Assembly: GCA_028291285.1 (NCBI GenBank)
Contig: JAQGIJ010000060.1
Location: forward strand, 1-5,997
Direction: 5' to 3'
Source: Phenylobacterium sp.
GTDB lineage: Bacteria > Pseudomonadota > Alphaproteobacteria > Caulobacterales > Caulobacteraceae
Length of the DNA: 5,997 nucleotides
Part shown: piece by piece, positions 1 to 5,609 of the stretch
How positions within the stretch are numbered: position 1 is the stretch's first letter
Layout: each line of letters begins with the position of its first letter
Made by a program: the position numbers and the translations under genes
The notes under the pieces: model-generated
What the model was told of the DNA's origin: nothing
The model's input: the letters and a program-made list of their open reading frames with translations, nothing else
Databases searched by the model: none

Positions 1-770
1 GCCAGGCCGGCGCCCAGGAGCTCGAAGTTCGACCCCAGCATGCGCAGGTTGTGGAAGGCGAAGTCGTGGAAGGCCGCCTCGCCCGCCGCGGCCAGCGCCT
101 CGGCCTGGGCCGGCGCGACGGCCTGGAAGGCGCGGATCGGGTTCGCCTGCGGCCGCTGGGACCAGTGCCAGGCGTAGAGCTCGGCGGCCAGCGCGCGCAG
201 TCGGTCAGGCGCCAGCGGCTTGGGGTCGAGGTTGGTGAACTCGGTGTAGGGCCGGAAGAGCGTCTCATCCGGCATGGCGGGGCGAAGCACGCCGTCGAAG
301 TCCTCGCCGTCCAGGGCGAAATAGCCGGCGTTGTGGAAGTACTCGAGCCGCCTGGCCGCGAGGTCGATCCGGTTGGGCGCGATGGTGGTCTTGCCGTGCT
401 GGCGGCGGTAGGCGGCGACCCCGGTGTCGGGCAGGTAGTAGGGATCCACCTCCACCAGGCAGATCCGGTCCCGGCGCATCTGGCGCAGGACGTGCTGCTC
501 GATCGGTTGGTAGACTGCGAGCTCCCGGACGCTGAGGCCGAACAGCGCCTGCAGCTCGGCCAGCGGGAACTTGCCGAAGCTGAACTGGTCGCCCTCGAAG
601 TCCTGGCGGGCGGTGAAGCCCAGCGCCGGCTCTGGCGGCAGGCCCAGGGATTGCAGCAGCTCGATCCACAGGTCGATCGAACAGTTGGTCTCTTCCCAGC
701 ACCGGTCGGGGCCGTGCAGCGGGTGTGGCTTGAAGGTCTCCAGCGTCAGTTCGGGCAGGCAGGCGTCCAT
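1..770 (-). CDS. DUF1839 family protein of unknown function (3' end cut off by the window edge)
   Basis: The reading frame opens at an ATG at 770-768 and stays open for 256 codons to the left edge, so the C-terminus is missing. I recognise the family by its motifs: HPLHGPDRCWEETNC near residues 16-30, IDLWIELL (32-39), DFEGDQFSFGKF (57-68), VEVDPYYLPDTG (107-117), KTTIAPNRID (127-136) and YFHNAGYFALDGEDFDGV (144-161). These resemble DUF1839 proteins, which I recall lying beside amino acid:[carrier protein] ligase genes. There is no signal peptide or membrane segment, so a cytoplasmic role is expected. The start lies one base after the TAA of the ligase gene, with a G-rich run (775-779) just upstream, so translation is probably coupled. 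Function is unknown. The conserved Asp/Glu/His-rich motifs suggest an enzyme, and an aminoacyl-transfer or processing role on the carrier protein is inference from gene order only. Confidence 0.85.
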   Translation of the reverse strand, partial: MDACLPELTLETFKPHPLHGPDRCWEETNCSIDLWIELLQSLGLPPEPALGFTARQDFEGDQFSFGKFPLAELQALFGLSVRELAVYQPIEQHVLRQMRRDRICLVEVDPYYLPDTGVAAYRRQHGKTTIAPNRIDLAARRLEYFHNAGYFALDGEDFDGVLRPAMPDETLFRPYTEFTNLDPKPLAPDRLRALAAELYAWHWSQRPQANPIRAFQAVAPAQAEALAAAGEAAFHDFAFHNLRMLGSNFELLGAGL

Positions 771-771
771 C

Positions 772-1677
772 TTACCCCCAGAGGGTCCGCCGGACCGGAT
801 CCGGCCAGGCCTGCGGATCGAGCCCGTGGTGGCGGAACAGCGCCAGCGCCACCCGCTCCAGGCCGAAGCCCACGCAGCCGGTGTGCGCCGACGTCCCGTC
901 CGCCAGCCGCACGCCCCAAGTCTCGCCGAAATGGTCTTGGTGGTAGTTGAAGCTGAGGCAGGCGGTCGGCTGGGCGTTGGCCACCGGGATCACCATTTCC
1001 AGCTTCAGGCCCTGGTCGCGCTGGTTGACCTTCATCATCTTGCCGGCGCGCCCGAAGAAGGGATCGTTCGCCGGCACGACCTCGAACGGCAGCTCAAGGG
1101 CGGCGATCATGCCCTTGGCCCGCTCGATCCAGCCGGCGCGGAAGTCCTGCACCTGCTCGGCCGTGCCCGCGCGCACGAACTCGCGCATCCGGAACAGCTG
1201 CATGCGGCAGGGATCGGCGCTGGGCTCATGGCGGAAGCAGTAGGACTGGACGTCGAACAGCCGCCCTTGCGGCGACAGCGGCCCCTGGGCCGCGACCATC
1301 GGGTAGAGCGGATAGCAGGCGGCGGGCGTCAGCGCGATCTCGGTGGCCTGCTGGCCGCTGGTCCAGTCCTCGCCGGCGTCGAGCTTGGCCAGCAGGTCCA
1401 GGTGCTCGTGGTCGCCGCCGCAGAAGCTGTGCACCGTGCCCGCGAGCTGCGGGAAGCTCTTCATGTAGCCGCTGATCTGCAGCTGGCTGCGGGTCATCGC
1501 CGGGGGGAAGCGCAGCACCTCGGCCTTCTCCGCCGCGCCCGTGCGCGTCACCAGCGCCTCGAAGGCGGCGATCACGTCCTCGAACACGCCGCTGCGTCCA
1601 TAGAGGCCGTCCACCCCGCTGGGGATCAGCAGCCCTTCGCCGATCAGCTGGTCGAGCAGAGTGACGACGGCGTCCAT
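772..1677 (-). CDS. Amino acid:[acyl-carrier-protein] ligase (class II seryl-tRNA-synthetase-like, truncated aaRS homologue)
   Basis: This 301-residue protein corresponds to the catalytic core of an atypical, zinc-dependent seryl-tRNA synthetase. It has no N-terminal tRNA-binding arm and no anticodon-binding domain. Class II motif 2 is FRHE (148-151) followed by RMREF (163-167). Motif 3 is GFGLERVAL (270-278), with its Arg at 275. The likely zinc ligands are Cys121, Glu166 and Cys268, whose spacing matches the Cys/Glu/Cys triad described for the Bradyrhizobium enzyme. Characterised homologues activate glycine or alanine with ATP and transfer it to the phosphopantetheine thiol of a small carrier protein, not to tRNA. 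A carrier protein is encoded two genes upstream. The ATG start at 1677 is supported by a GGAGG (1685-1689) seven bases upstream and begins one base after the preceding TGA. Which amino acid is used here cannot be read by eye. Confidence 0.92.
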   Translation of the reverse strand: MDAVVTLLDQLIGEGLLIPSGVDGLYGRSGVFEDVIAAFEALVTRTGAAEKAEVLRFPPAMTRSQLQISGYMKSFPQLAGTVHSFCGGDHEHLDLLAKLDAGEDWTSGQQATEIALTPAACYPLYPMVAAQGPLSPQGRLFDVQSYCFRHEPSADPCRMQLFRMREFVRAGTAEQVQDFRAGWIERAKGMIAALELPFEVVPANDPFFGRAGKMMKVNQRDQGLKLEMVIPVANAQPTACLSFNYHQDHFGETWGVRLADGTSAHTGCVGFGLERVALALFRHHGLDPQAWPDPVRRTLWG

Positions 1678-1678
1678 G

Positions 1679-2860
1679 TCAGATCCTCCGGGTGCTCGCA
1701 GGGCGTTGGATGAGCAGCATCTGGCCGGCGCCGGCGAGGATCCGGTCGTTGCCGATCATCAGGCGCGCGGAATGGATGTCGCGCAGGTGCCGTCCCAGGC
1801 CGTAGGGACCGGTATTCTTGTAGCCGGCCAGCCCGCAGATCATCAGCGCCTCGTCGACCACGCGCAGAGCCTCAGTGGAGACCGCGACCTTCAGCGCGTT
1901 GAGCGCCAGGGCGAAGCCCAGGGTCGGCGACACGTCCGGCGTCGCACGCGTGGCGTCCCAGCGGCAGAGCCCGTCGCGGATCGAGGCGTCGAGCATCTGC
2001 AGGCGCGTGAAGGTCTCGGCCAGCTTGGTGGCGCTGGGCGGCGCGCCCTGCGACTGCTTGCGGGCCTCGGCCACCACGCTGGCCTGGGCGCGGGCGAGCG
2101 CGTCGCCGGCCACGCCCGACCAGACGCTGCTCCACAGCAGGTGCGAGGCCGCGACCATGGATTCCGCGGCGATGTCGGCGAAGGCCCGGGGCAGGATCTG
2201 CTCCACCGCCGCCTCGGCCTTCAGCTTGAAGCCGTGGCTGCAGGTCCCGCGCATGCCCAGCGCGTCCCAGGTGGACACCCGCTCCAGCGCGTATTGCCCG
2301 TTCATCAGGACGCAGAGCACCTGGTCGGAGGACGGCGCCTCGGGATCGCGCCTGGCGGTGGCGAAGATGGCGTCGGCCTCCTCGCCGTAGGAGATCACCG
2401 GGGCGGCCTTGGCGAGCGTGAAGCTGTCGCCGCAGGCGTCCACGGCGCAGATCGACTGGCGAAGGTCGCCGCCGACGCCGATCTCGCTCGTCGCCGAGGC
2501 GAACAGCAGCTGCTCGTGGGCGTTGCGCCGGATCAGGTCGCGGTGCCAGGCGCTCTCCATCCCGCAGTCCAGCAGGTTGAAGAGGCTGATGTGGTGCATG
2601 GCGAAGATCATGCCCGACGAGGCGCAGGCCGCACCGATCGCATTGCAGATCCCGGCGATCTCGGAGAGGCCGACCCCCTCCCCGCCCAGGTCGGTGGGGG
2701 CGGTCAGGCCGAGCAGGCGCGCCTGGCGCATGGCGCCTACGGCTTCCGTCGGAAAGCGTCCGTCGCGGTCCACCTCCTCGGCGGCGGCGGCGGCGGCCTC
2801 GACCACCGCGCGCACGCGTTCGGCGAGGCTGACCCCGGCGATGGTCCCGGCCGGCTTCAT
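1679..2860 (-). CDS. Acyl-CoA dehydrogenase family flavoprotein, probably acting on a carrier-protein-bound substrate
   Basis: The protein is 393 residues, the usual length for the family. The N-terminal helical domain includes [20 protein letters not shown] (50-69). The middle beta domain includes TSEIGVGGD (124-132) and [14 protein letters not shown] (198-211), a typical flavin- and substrate-contact strand. The C-terminal helical domain includes ICGLAGYKN (341-349) and [10 protein letters not shown] (358-367). Near the C-terminus, the position that normally reads Tyr-Glu-Gly-Thr with the catalytic Glu appears as Met-Ile-Gly-Asn (368-371). Glu233 lies about where isovaleryl-CoA dehydrogenase keeps its alternative base. 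The ATG overlaps the stop of the carrier-protein gene by 4 bp (ATGA). By analogy with dehydrogenases that oxidise prolyl-S-carrier protein in pyrrole biosynthesis, oxidation of a tethered aminoacyl group is plausible. A monooxygenase or a non-redox role in this superfamily is possible too. Confidence 0.85.
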   Translation of the reverse strand: MKPAGTIAGVSLAERVRAVVEAAAAAAEEVDRDGRFPTEAVGAMRQARLLGLTAPTDLGGEGVGLSEIAGICNAIGAACASSGMIFAMHHISLFNLLDCGMESAWHRDLIRRNAHEQLLFASATSEIGVGGDLRQSICAVDACGDSFTLAKAAPVISYGEEADAIFATARRDPEAPSSDQVLCVLMNGQYALERVSTWDALGMRGTCSHGFKLKAEAAVEQILPRAFADIAAESMVAASHLLWSSVWSGVAGDALARAQASVVAEARKQSQGAPPSATKLAETFTRLQMLDASIRDGLCRWDATRATPDVSPTLGFALALNALKVAVSTEALRVVDEALMICGLAGYKNTGPYGLGRHLRDIHSARLMIGNDRILAGAGQMLLIQRPASTRRI

Positions 2861-3105
2861 GCGGCGATCGACCCGGGCGAGAGGGCGCCCACGGCGCGCT
2901 GGATGGCGCCGATGCTGCGGAAGGTGGCCCGGTTCAGCATTTCCTCGGGAAACTCGAGGCCGAAGGTCTCTTCGAGCGCCAACATCAGCTGCACCGAGGA
3001 GAAGGATTTCATCCCGGCCCGATAGAGATCGGTGTCGTCCGAAAGCTCGGCGCCAGCGGGCAGGCCGGCGTGGGCGATCACCAATTCTCGAATCTGTTCA
3101 ATCAT
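2857..3105 (-). CDS. Free-standing acyl/aminoacyl carrier protein (phosphopantetheine-binding)
   Basis: This 82-residue acidic helical protein has the carrier-protein layout: helix 1 (IEQIRELVIAHAG), the loop Asp-Asp-Thr-Asp-Leu-Tyr (23-28), the attachment motif AGMKSFSSVQLMLALEE (30-46) and the FGLEFPEEML segment (48-57). Ser34 in GMKS is the expected site for 4'-phosphopantetheine. The usual Asp before that serine is Lys33, unlike fatty-acid-synthase ACP but compatible with the dedicated carrier proteins of amino acid:[carrier protein] ligases. It is the first gene of a four-gene cassette and the likely acceptor for the ligase encoded at 1677-772. A GGGGA (3112-3116) lies six bases upstream of the ATG. 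The stop overlaps the next start as ATGA. A role in cytosolic tethering of a small amino acid is inferred; it could alternatively serve a small polyketide or peptide pathway. Confidence 0.9.
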   Translation of the reverse strand: MIEQIRELVIAHAGLPAGAELSDDTDLYRAGMKSFSSVQLMLALEETFGLEFPEEMLNRATFRSIGAIQRAVGALSPGSIAA

Positions 3106-3241
3106 ACCCAGTCCCCAATGAATGCGCTGCCATTGCCATCGGAGCGCCGCATTTGCTGTCCCGCTTCAACGTCGCGACGGCCCAGTCGTTGCAGCGTTCG
3201 CGATAAAGTTGACGGCTCCGCAGGCGGAGGGCTGCGCCGCC
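3106..3241. other. Intergenic region upstream of the carrier-protein cassette
   Basis: These 136 non-coding bases lie between the glycosyltransferase stop and the carrier-protein start, with both genes on the minus strand. The region should hold the promoter of the cassette unless transcription reads through. I could not find a convincing -35/-10 pair. A TTGAAG (minus strand, 3164-3169) has no recognisable partner -10. A short hairpin lies next to the glycosyltransferase stop and is listed separately. Confidence 0.5.
3216..3229 (-). terminator. Possible weak terminator hairpin after the glycosyltransferase gene
   Basis: A perfect 6-bp inverted repeat, CTCCGC-2 nt-GCGGAG, lies 12 bases downstream of the glycosyltransferase TGA. 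On the minus-strand transcript it is followed by CCGTCAACTTTATC, which has only a short U-rich stretch. A two-base loop cannot form as drawn, so a 5-bp stem with a 4-nt loop is the realistic structure. It may end glycosyltransferase transcription or simply be a chance GC palindrome. Confidence 0.3.
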
Positions 3242-4231
3242 TCAGGCGCGCGCGGGCGCAGGCGGCCGGTCGGGCTTGGTCGTGGAGCGCCGCGCCTGGC
3301 GGGCGTTCCACTTGTCCTCGGCCATCCGGGCCAGGATGTACGGCGCGTTGCCCGGCCGCTGGCCGATGGCGACCAGGCCGCGCACCAACCCGCCCTCGCG
3401 CCGGGCGTCGAGCACCTCGCGCAGGTCCACCTTGGCCTGCAGGTGGCGCGCGTGACGGCGCACCGCCAGCTGCTCGCGCGCGGTGAGGCCAGGCAGCCGG
3501 GCCAGCCTGGCGCTGGCGGCGCGCAGCGCCCGCAGGTCCTGGGTGGTGTGGCGCCCGCTGAGCGAGCCGGCGCGCTCCACCGCGATGTAGCCGCACGGCC
3601 CGACCACCTTGAACACCCCGCCCAGGCCCAGGGCGGCGCTGTAGAGGATGAAGTCCTCGCCGAGCCGCAGCCCCTCGTCGTAGCCCAGCCCCTTCGCCTC
3701 CAGGAACGCGCGGCGCATGAGCGGCTTCAGGAAGCCGTATTCCCGCCGCGGCAGGCCCGGGCGGCTGACGTTCGCCTCCACGAAGCTGGTGAACTCGAGC
3801 CGGATCGGCAGCGGCTCGCGATCGCCGATCACCCGTTTCGCCGGCCCCGCCTCATGGCCTTCGAGCACCATCAGCAGGTCGTCGGCGACGAAGTCGCAGC
3901 CGTCGGCCTGGTCGAGCAGCCGCCCGAGCCGCCCTGCCTGGAAGAAGTCGTCGGCGTCCAGCGGGCAGATCCAGGGCGCGGTGGTGAGCGTGATCGCCAG
4001 GTTGCGCCCGGCGGCGGGCCCGCCCGATACCGGCAGGCTCTTGATTGTGAGCTTGGGCGAGCCGGCGGCGGCGGCGCGCGCGGCGCGCGCGGTGTCGTCC
4101 GTGGAACCGTCGTCGATCACCACGACCTCCCGCGCCTCAGGCTCGGCGATCGCGGAGGCCACCGCGCGGCCGATGGTGGCCGCGGCGTTCCGGGCCGGGA
4201 TCATCACGGCGACCTGGCGCACGACGCTCAT
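3242..4231 (-). CDS. Family 2 glycosyltransferase (GT-A fold)
   Basis: From the ATG at 4231 the protein is 329 residues. It shows the GT2 order: VAVMIPARNAAATIGRAV near the start (residues 7-24), VVIDDGSTDDT (37-47), GGPAAGRNLAI (70-80), the metal-binding DADD (92-95) and a GED (191-193) in the acceptor region. It should transfer a sugar from a nucleotide-sugar donor, probably to a surface polysaccharide or lipid-linked acceptor, at the cytoplasmic face. No transmembrane segments are seen. An upstream in-frame ATG at 4300 would add 23 residues and has AGGAA six bases before it. However, about half of those extra codons end in A or T, against few in the rest of the gene, and the domain does not need them, so I prefer 4231. 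The C-terminal tail (KPDRPPAPARA) looks disordered. The gene sits between the Tad genes and the carrier-protein cassette, with gaps on both sides. Donor and acceptor are unknown. Confidence 0.88.
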   Translation of the reverse strand: MSVVRQVAVMIPARNAAATIGRAVASAIAEPEAREVVVIDDGSTDDTARAARAAAAGSPKLTIKSLPVSGGPAAGRNLAITLTTAPWICPLDADDFFQAGRLGRLLDQADGCDFVADDLLMVLEGHEAGPAKRVIGDREPLPIRLEFTSFVEANVSRPGLPRREYGFLKPLMRRAFLEAKGLGYDEGLRLGEDFILYSAALGLGGVFKVVGPCGYIAVERAGSLSGRHTTQDLRALRAASARLARLPGLTAREQLAVRRHARHLQAKVDLREVLDARREGGLVRGLVAIGQRPGNAPYILARMAEDKWNARQARRSTTKPDRPPAPARA

Positions 4232-4415
4232 CGCGCCGGCTTCAATTTGCGGATGGACCGGACCTGGACCTGCGGATGTCTCACGACGCTCGAACCCCAT
4301 GGCGAGTTCCTGCGCGGCCTCGACAGCGCAGCCTTAGGCCATGGAACACCAGAGGCCGCGCTTCGTTCCGCCCGGCCCGCGGGCGGGCGAAGCCTTGTTC
4401 CGCGGCCCCCGCGCC
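4232..4415. other. Intergenic region between the second TadE-like gene and the glycosyltransferase gene
   Basis: This stretch of 184 bases separates two minus-strand genes. It contains one strong hairpin (4360-4393, listed separately) on the TadE side and should contain the glycosyltransferase promoter on the other side. The part from 4232 to 4300 is an open frame continuous with the glycosyltransferase, but its codon use is unlike the gene. No clear promoter was identified. Confidence 0.45.
4360..4393 (-). terminator. Strong GC-rich hairpin, possible terminator of the TadE-like operon
   Basis: GCTTCG (4360-4365) pairs with CGAAGC (4388-4393). After a small internal bulge, CCGCCCG (4368-4374) pairs with CGGGCGG (4380-4386) around a 5-nt loop, giving 13 base pairs. 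It begins 22 bases after the TadE-like stop. No U-tract follows on the minus-strand transcript, so it is not a canonical intrinsic terminator. It could act as an RNA 3'-end stabiliser, a U-less terminator or a Rho-assisted stop. Confidence 0.5.
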
Positions 4416-4946
4416 TCAGCTCTTGGCCACCTGGTTCGAGAGCCTGGGCCGCAGGTAGGCGTGCTTCTGGATGGTCATGGTGACCGGCAGGACCAGGCCG
4501 AACAGCGCCTGGTGGCGATAGCTGACGTCGGCGACGATCACGCTCTCATTGGCCTGCAGATAGCCTGCGGGAACGGAGGGCGCGCCCGCCGCCGTCCAGT
4601 TGCGACTGGCGGTCCAGTCGACGCTGACCGAACCGCCGGCGTTGGCCGACAGGCTCGAGACCCGCTCGCTCAGGTTGGAGTCGGCGAAGGGTGTGACCAG
4701 CACCGCGCCCGCCTGCAGGATGTCGGTCAGGTTGGCGTCGCTGACCGAGCGGTTCTGGGCGGTCAGGTCGGCGAGCGCCGCGGCGATGTGGGCCACGCGC
4801 CGGTGCGCCTCCCAGCCCTGCACGAGCTCGACCGAGCCCAGGTGGAAGACGATCATGATCGGGGCCACCAGCGCGAACTCGATGGCCGCGGCGCCGCCCT
4901 GGTTGCGACGGAGGATCTGGACCAGGCGTCGAACGGTGCGTCTCAT
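4416..4946 (-). CDS. TadE-like pilus assembly protein (second of two)
   Basis: This 176-residue protein has a short basic N-terminus (MRRTVRRLVQILRR), then GGAAAIEFALVAPIMIVFHLG (17-37), which is the TadE-like domain. Gly18 followed by five residues with Glu23 and Phe24 matches the prepilin-type cleavage pattern Gly/XXXXGlu-Phe/Tyr, described for TadE/TadF processing by the TadV peptidase. The following hydrophobic stretch should be a single membrane helix, leaving an extracytoplasmic C-terminal domain. It probably acts as a minor pseudopilin-like component of the Tad/Flp type IVc pilus machinery. It lies 10 bases downstream of another TadE-like gene on the same strand, so they form an operon. 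The start at 4946 has no good ribosome-binding sequence, which fits translational coupling. It could correspond to TadF; I cannot separate TadE from TadF by eye. Confidence 0.85.
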   Translation of the reverse strand: MRRTVRRLVQILRRNQGGAAAIEFALVAPIMIVFHLGSVELVQGWEAHRRVAHIAAALADLTAQNRSVSDANLTDILQAGAVLVTPFADSNLSERVSSLSANAGGSVSVDWTASRNWTAAGAPSVPAGYLQANESVIVADVSYRHQALFGLVLPVTMTIQKHAYLRPRLSNQVAKS

Positions 4947-4956
4947 CGGGGCCGGC

Positions 4957-5448
4957 TCAATCGTAGGGCTCGTTGCGGAAGGCGGCGCTGGTGTCGAGCA
5001 GCGCCTGGTTCGGGCCGGCCAGCTGGAAATTGCCGGCGTACATCGGCAGGATCAGCGGCCAGCGGTAGGTCGCCTTGACGACGACCACGTCGCCGGGGCC
5101 GCCGGCGTCGAACTGGCCCGACGGCGTGCTGGTGTCGCTGCTGGCGTTGGCGAAGGTCGCGTACGTCTTGACGCTGGTGGCGATGCGGCTGCGGCAGGTC
5201 GACAGGCTGTCGATCATGTTCGAGCAGACCATGTCGATGAAGGCGGTGCTGCTGGCCGGACGGTCGCTCGCCCCGGTGCGGATCTTGCGCGTCGTGACCA
5301 GCACGGCGGTGTCGAGGTTGGTGGAGATCAGTTCCATCGCGCCGATCTCGATCGTCGCGATCATCAAGGCTATGACCATCGGTGCGATGAAGGCGAATTC
5401 GACCGCCGTCGCCCCCCGATCGTTCCGCCTGAAGACGCGCTCCGGCAC
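4957..5448 (-). CDS. TadE-like pilus assembly protein (first of two)
   Basis: The protein has 163 residues. After MPERVFRRNDRG comes ATAVEFAFIAPMVIALMI (13-30). Cleavage after Gly12 would place Glu17 at +5, as in prepilin-like TadE/TadF proteins. One membrane helix (about 18-40) is followed by an extracytoplasmic domain with two cysteines, Cys75 and Cys85, in the CSNMIDSLSTC segment, a spacing that could form a disulfide. The likely role is in Tad/Flp pilus biogenesis. The start is a GTG at 5448-5446, chosen because a strong AAGGAGG (5456-5462) lies seven bases upstream and there is no better start nearby. That ribosome-binding site can pair with upstream bases (see 5453-5476). The gene is divergent from a TadG-like gene and starts a two-gene operon with the downstream TadE-like gene. 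Confidence 0.87.
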   Translation of the reverse strand: MPERVFRRNDRGATAVEFAFIAPMVIALMIATIEIGAMELISTNLDTAVLVTTRKIRTGASDRPASSTAFIDMVCSNMIDSLSTCRSRIATSVKTYATFANASSDTSTPSGQFDAGGPGDVVVVKATYRWPLILPMYAGNFQLAGPNQALLDTSAAFRNEPYD

Positions 5449-5452
5449 GGTC

Positions 5453-5476
5453 CTGCCTCCTTGAATAGTGAGGCAG
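5453..5476 (-). promoter_or_regulatory. Hairpin that would sequester the tadE-like ribosome-binding site
   Basis: On the minus-strand transcript CTGCCTC (5476-5470) can pair with GAGGCAG (5459-5453), seven perfect base pairs around a 10-nt loop. The ribosome-binding sequence AAGGAGG (5462-5456) spans the end of the loop and the 3' arm of the stem, and the GTG start follows four bases later. If it forms, the structure would limit translation of the TadE-like gene. The pairing is seen in the sequence; regulation is inference. Confidence 0.45.
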
Positions 5477-5480
5477 TATC

Positions 5481-5492
5481 CTAGCGGGCTAG
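5481..5492. repeat. Perfect inverted repeat CTAGC-GG-GCTAG
   Basis: Two 5-bp arms flank a 2-bp centre, about 33 bp upstream of the TadE-like GTG. The size and symmetry suit a dimeric DNA-binding protein site near the tadE promoter. No known regulator is recognised. CTAG is a rare tetranucleotide in many bacteria, so two copies within 12 bp are notable. Confidence 0.35.
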
Positions 5493-5547
5493 CCCCAATG
5501 AATTCTTACAATCCGGAGTATCCAGGATTCACCGTATCTGAAGAGAC

Positions 5548-5565
5548 CGACTTAACCGTAAGTCG
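5548..5565. repeat. Perfect inverted repeat CGACTTA-ACCG-TAAGTCG
   Basis: Two 7-bp arms with a 4-bp spacer form an 18-bp dyad 44 bp upstream of the TadG-like ATG. It is A+T-richer than the surrounding genome and sits where an operator or activator site for the plus-strand gene would be expected. It could also form a small RNA hairpin in the tadG leader if transcription starts upstream of it. Confidence 0.4.
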
Positions 5566-5609
5566 CCATCATCCGCCGGTTGGACACGCGTCCGAACGGA
5601 TGAAGCACG

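Larger units (their letters stand above)
5449..5609. promoter_or_regulatory. Divergent intergenic region between the TadE-like operon and the TadG-like gene
   Basis: These 161 bases must hold promoters for both directions. The region is noticeably less GC-rich than its surroundings. Visible elements are a hairpin over the tadE ribosome-binding site (5453-5476), a CTAGC dyad (5481-5492), a CGACTTA dyad (5548-5565), a 7-bp direct repeat AGTATCC (5475-5481 and 5517-5523, 42 bp apart), and one GANTC site (GATTC, 5526-5530), the CcrM methylation target in many alphaproteobacteria. No CtrA-type TTAA-N7-TTAA box and no convincing -35/-10 pair were found. Confidence 0.55.

Noticed and set aside
51..950. 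Long plus-strand open frame opposite the DUF1839 and ligase genes
   Set aside because: It is antisense to two strongly recognisable genes, its composition is a low-complexity Gly/Arg/Ala/Val mix, and no domain is seen. High GC content creates such open antisense frames.
762..1677. Identical nine bases ATGGACGCC at the starts of both the ligase and DUF1839 genes, each one base after the previous stop
   Set aside because: The identity does not extend past these bases and the proteins are unrelated downstream, so duplication is not supported; most likely coincidence in GC-rich coding sequence.
1661..3025. 454-codon plus-strand open frame opposite the dehydrogenase and carrier protein
   Set aside because: It mirrors the third-position pattern of the minus-strand genes and shows no recognisable motif; a GC-driven shadow.
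3116..3135. Short inverted repeat CAATG-10 nt-CATTG upstream of the carrier-protein start
   Set aside because: Only 5-bp arms, and it does not cover the ribosome-binding bases; too weak to call.
3102..3596. Minus-strand open frame ending at the carrier-protein ATG (its TGA overlaps the start as ATGA)
   Set aside because: The apparent coupled overlap is tempting, but most of the frame overlaps the 3' part of the glycosyltransferase in another frame, and its product is Arg/Ala/Gly/Pro-rich without a domain.
3122..4483. 453-codon plus-strand open frame opposite the glycosyltransferase
   Set aside because: It lies antisense to a clear GT2 gene and crosses its promoter region; rich in Arg/Gly/His/Pro with no domain.
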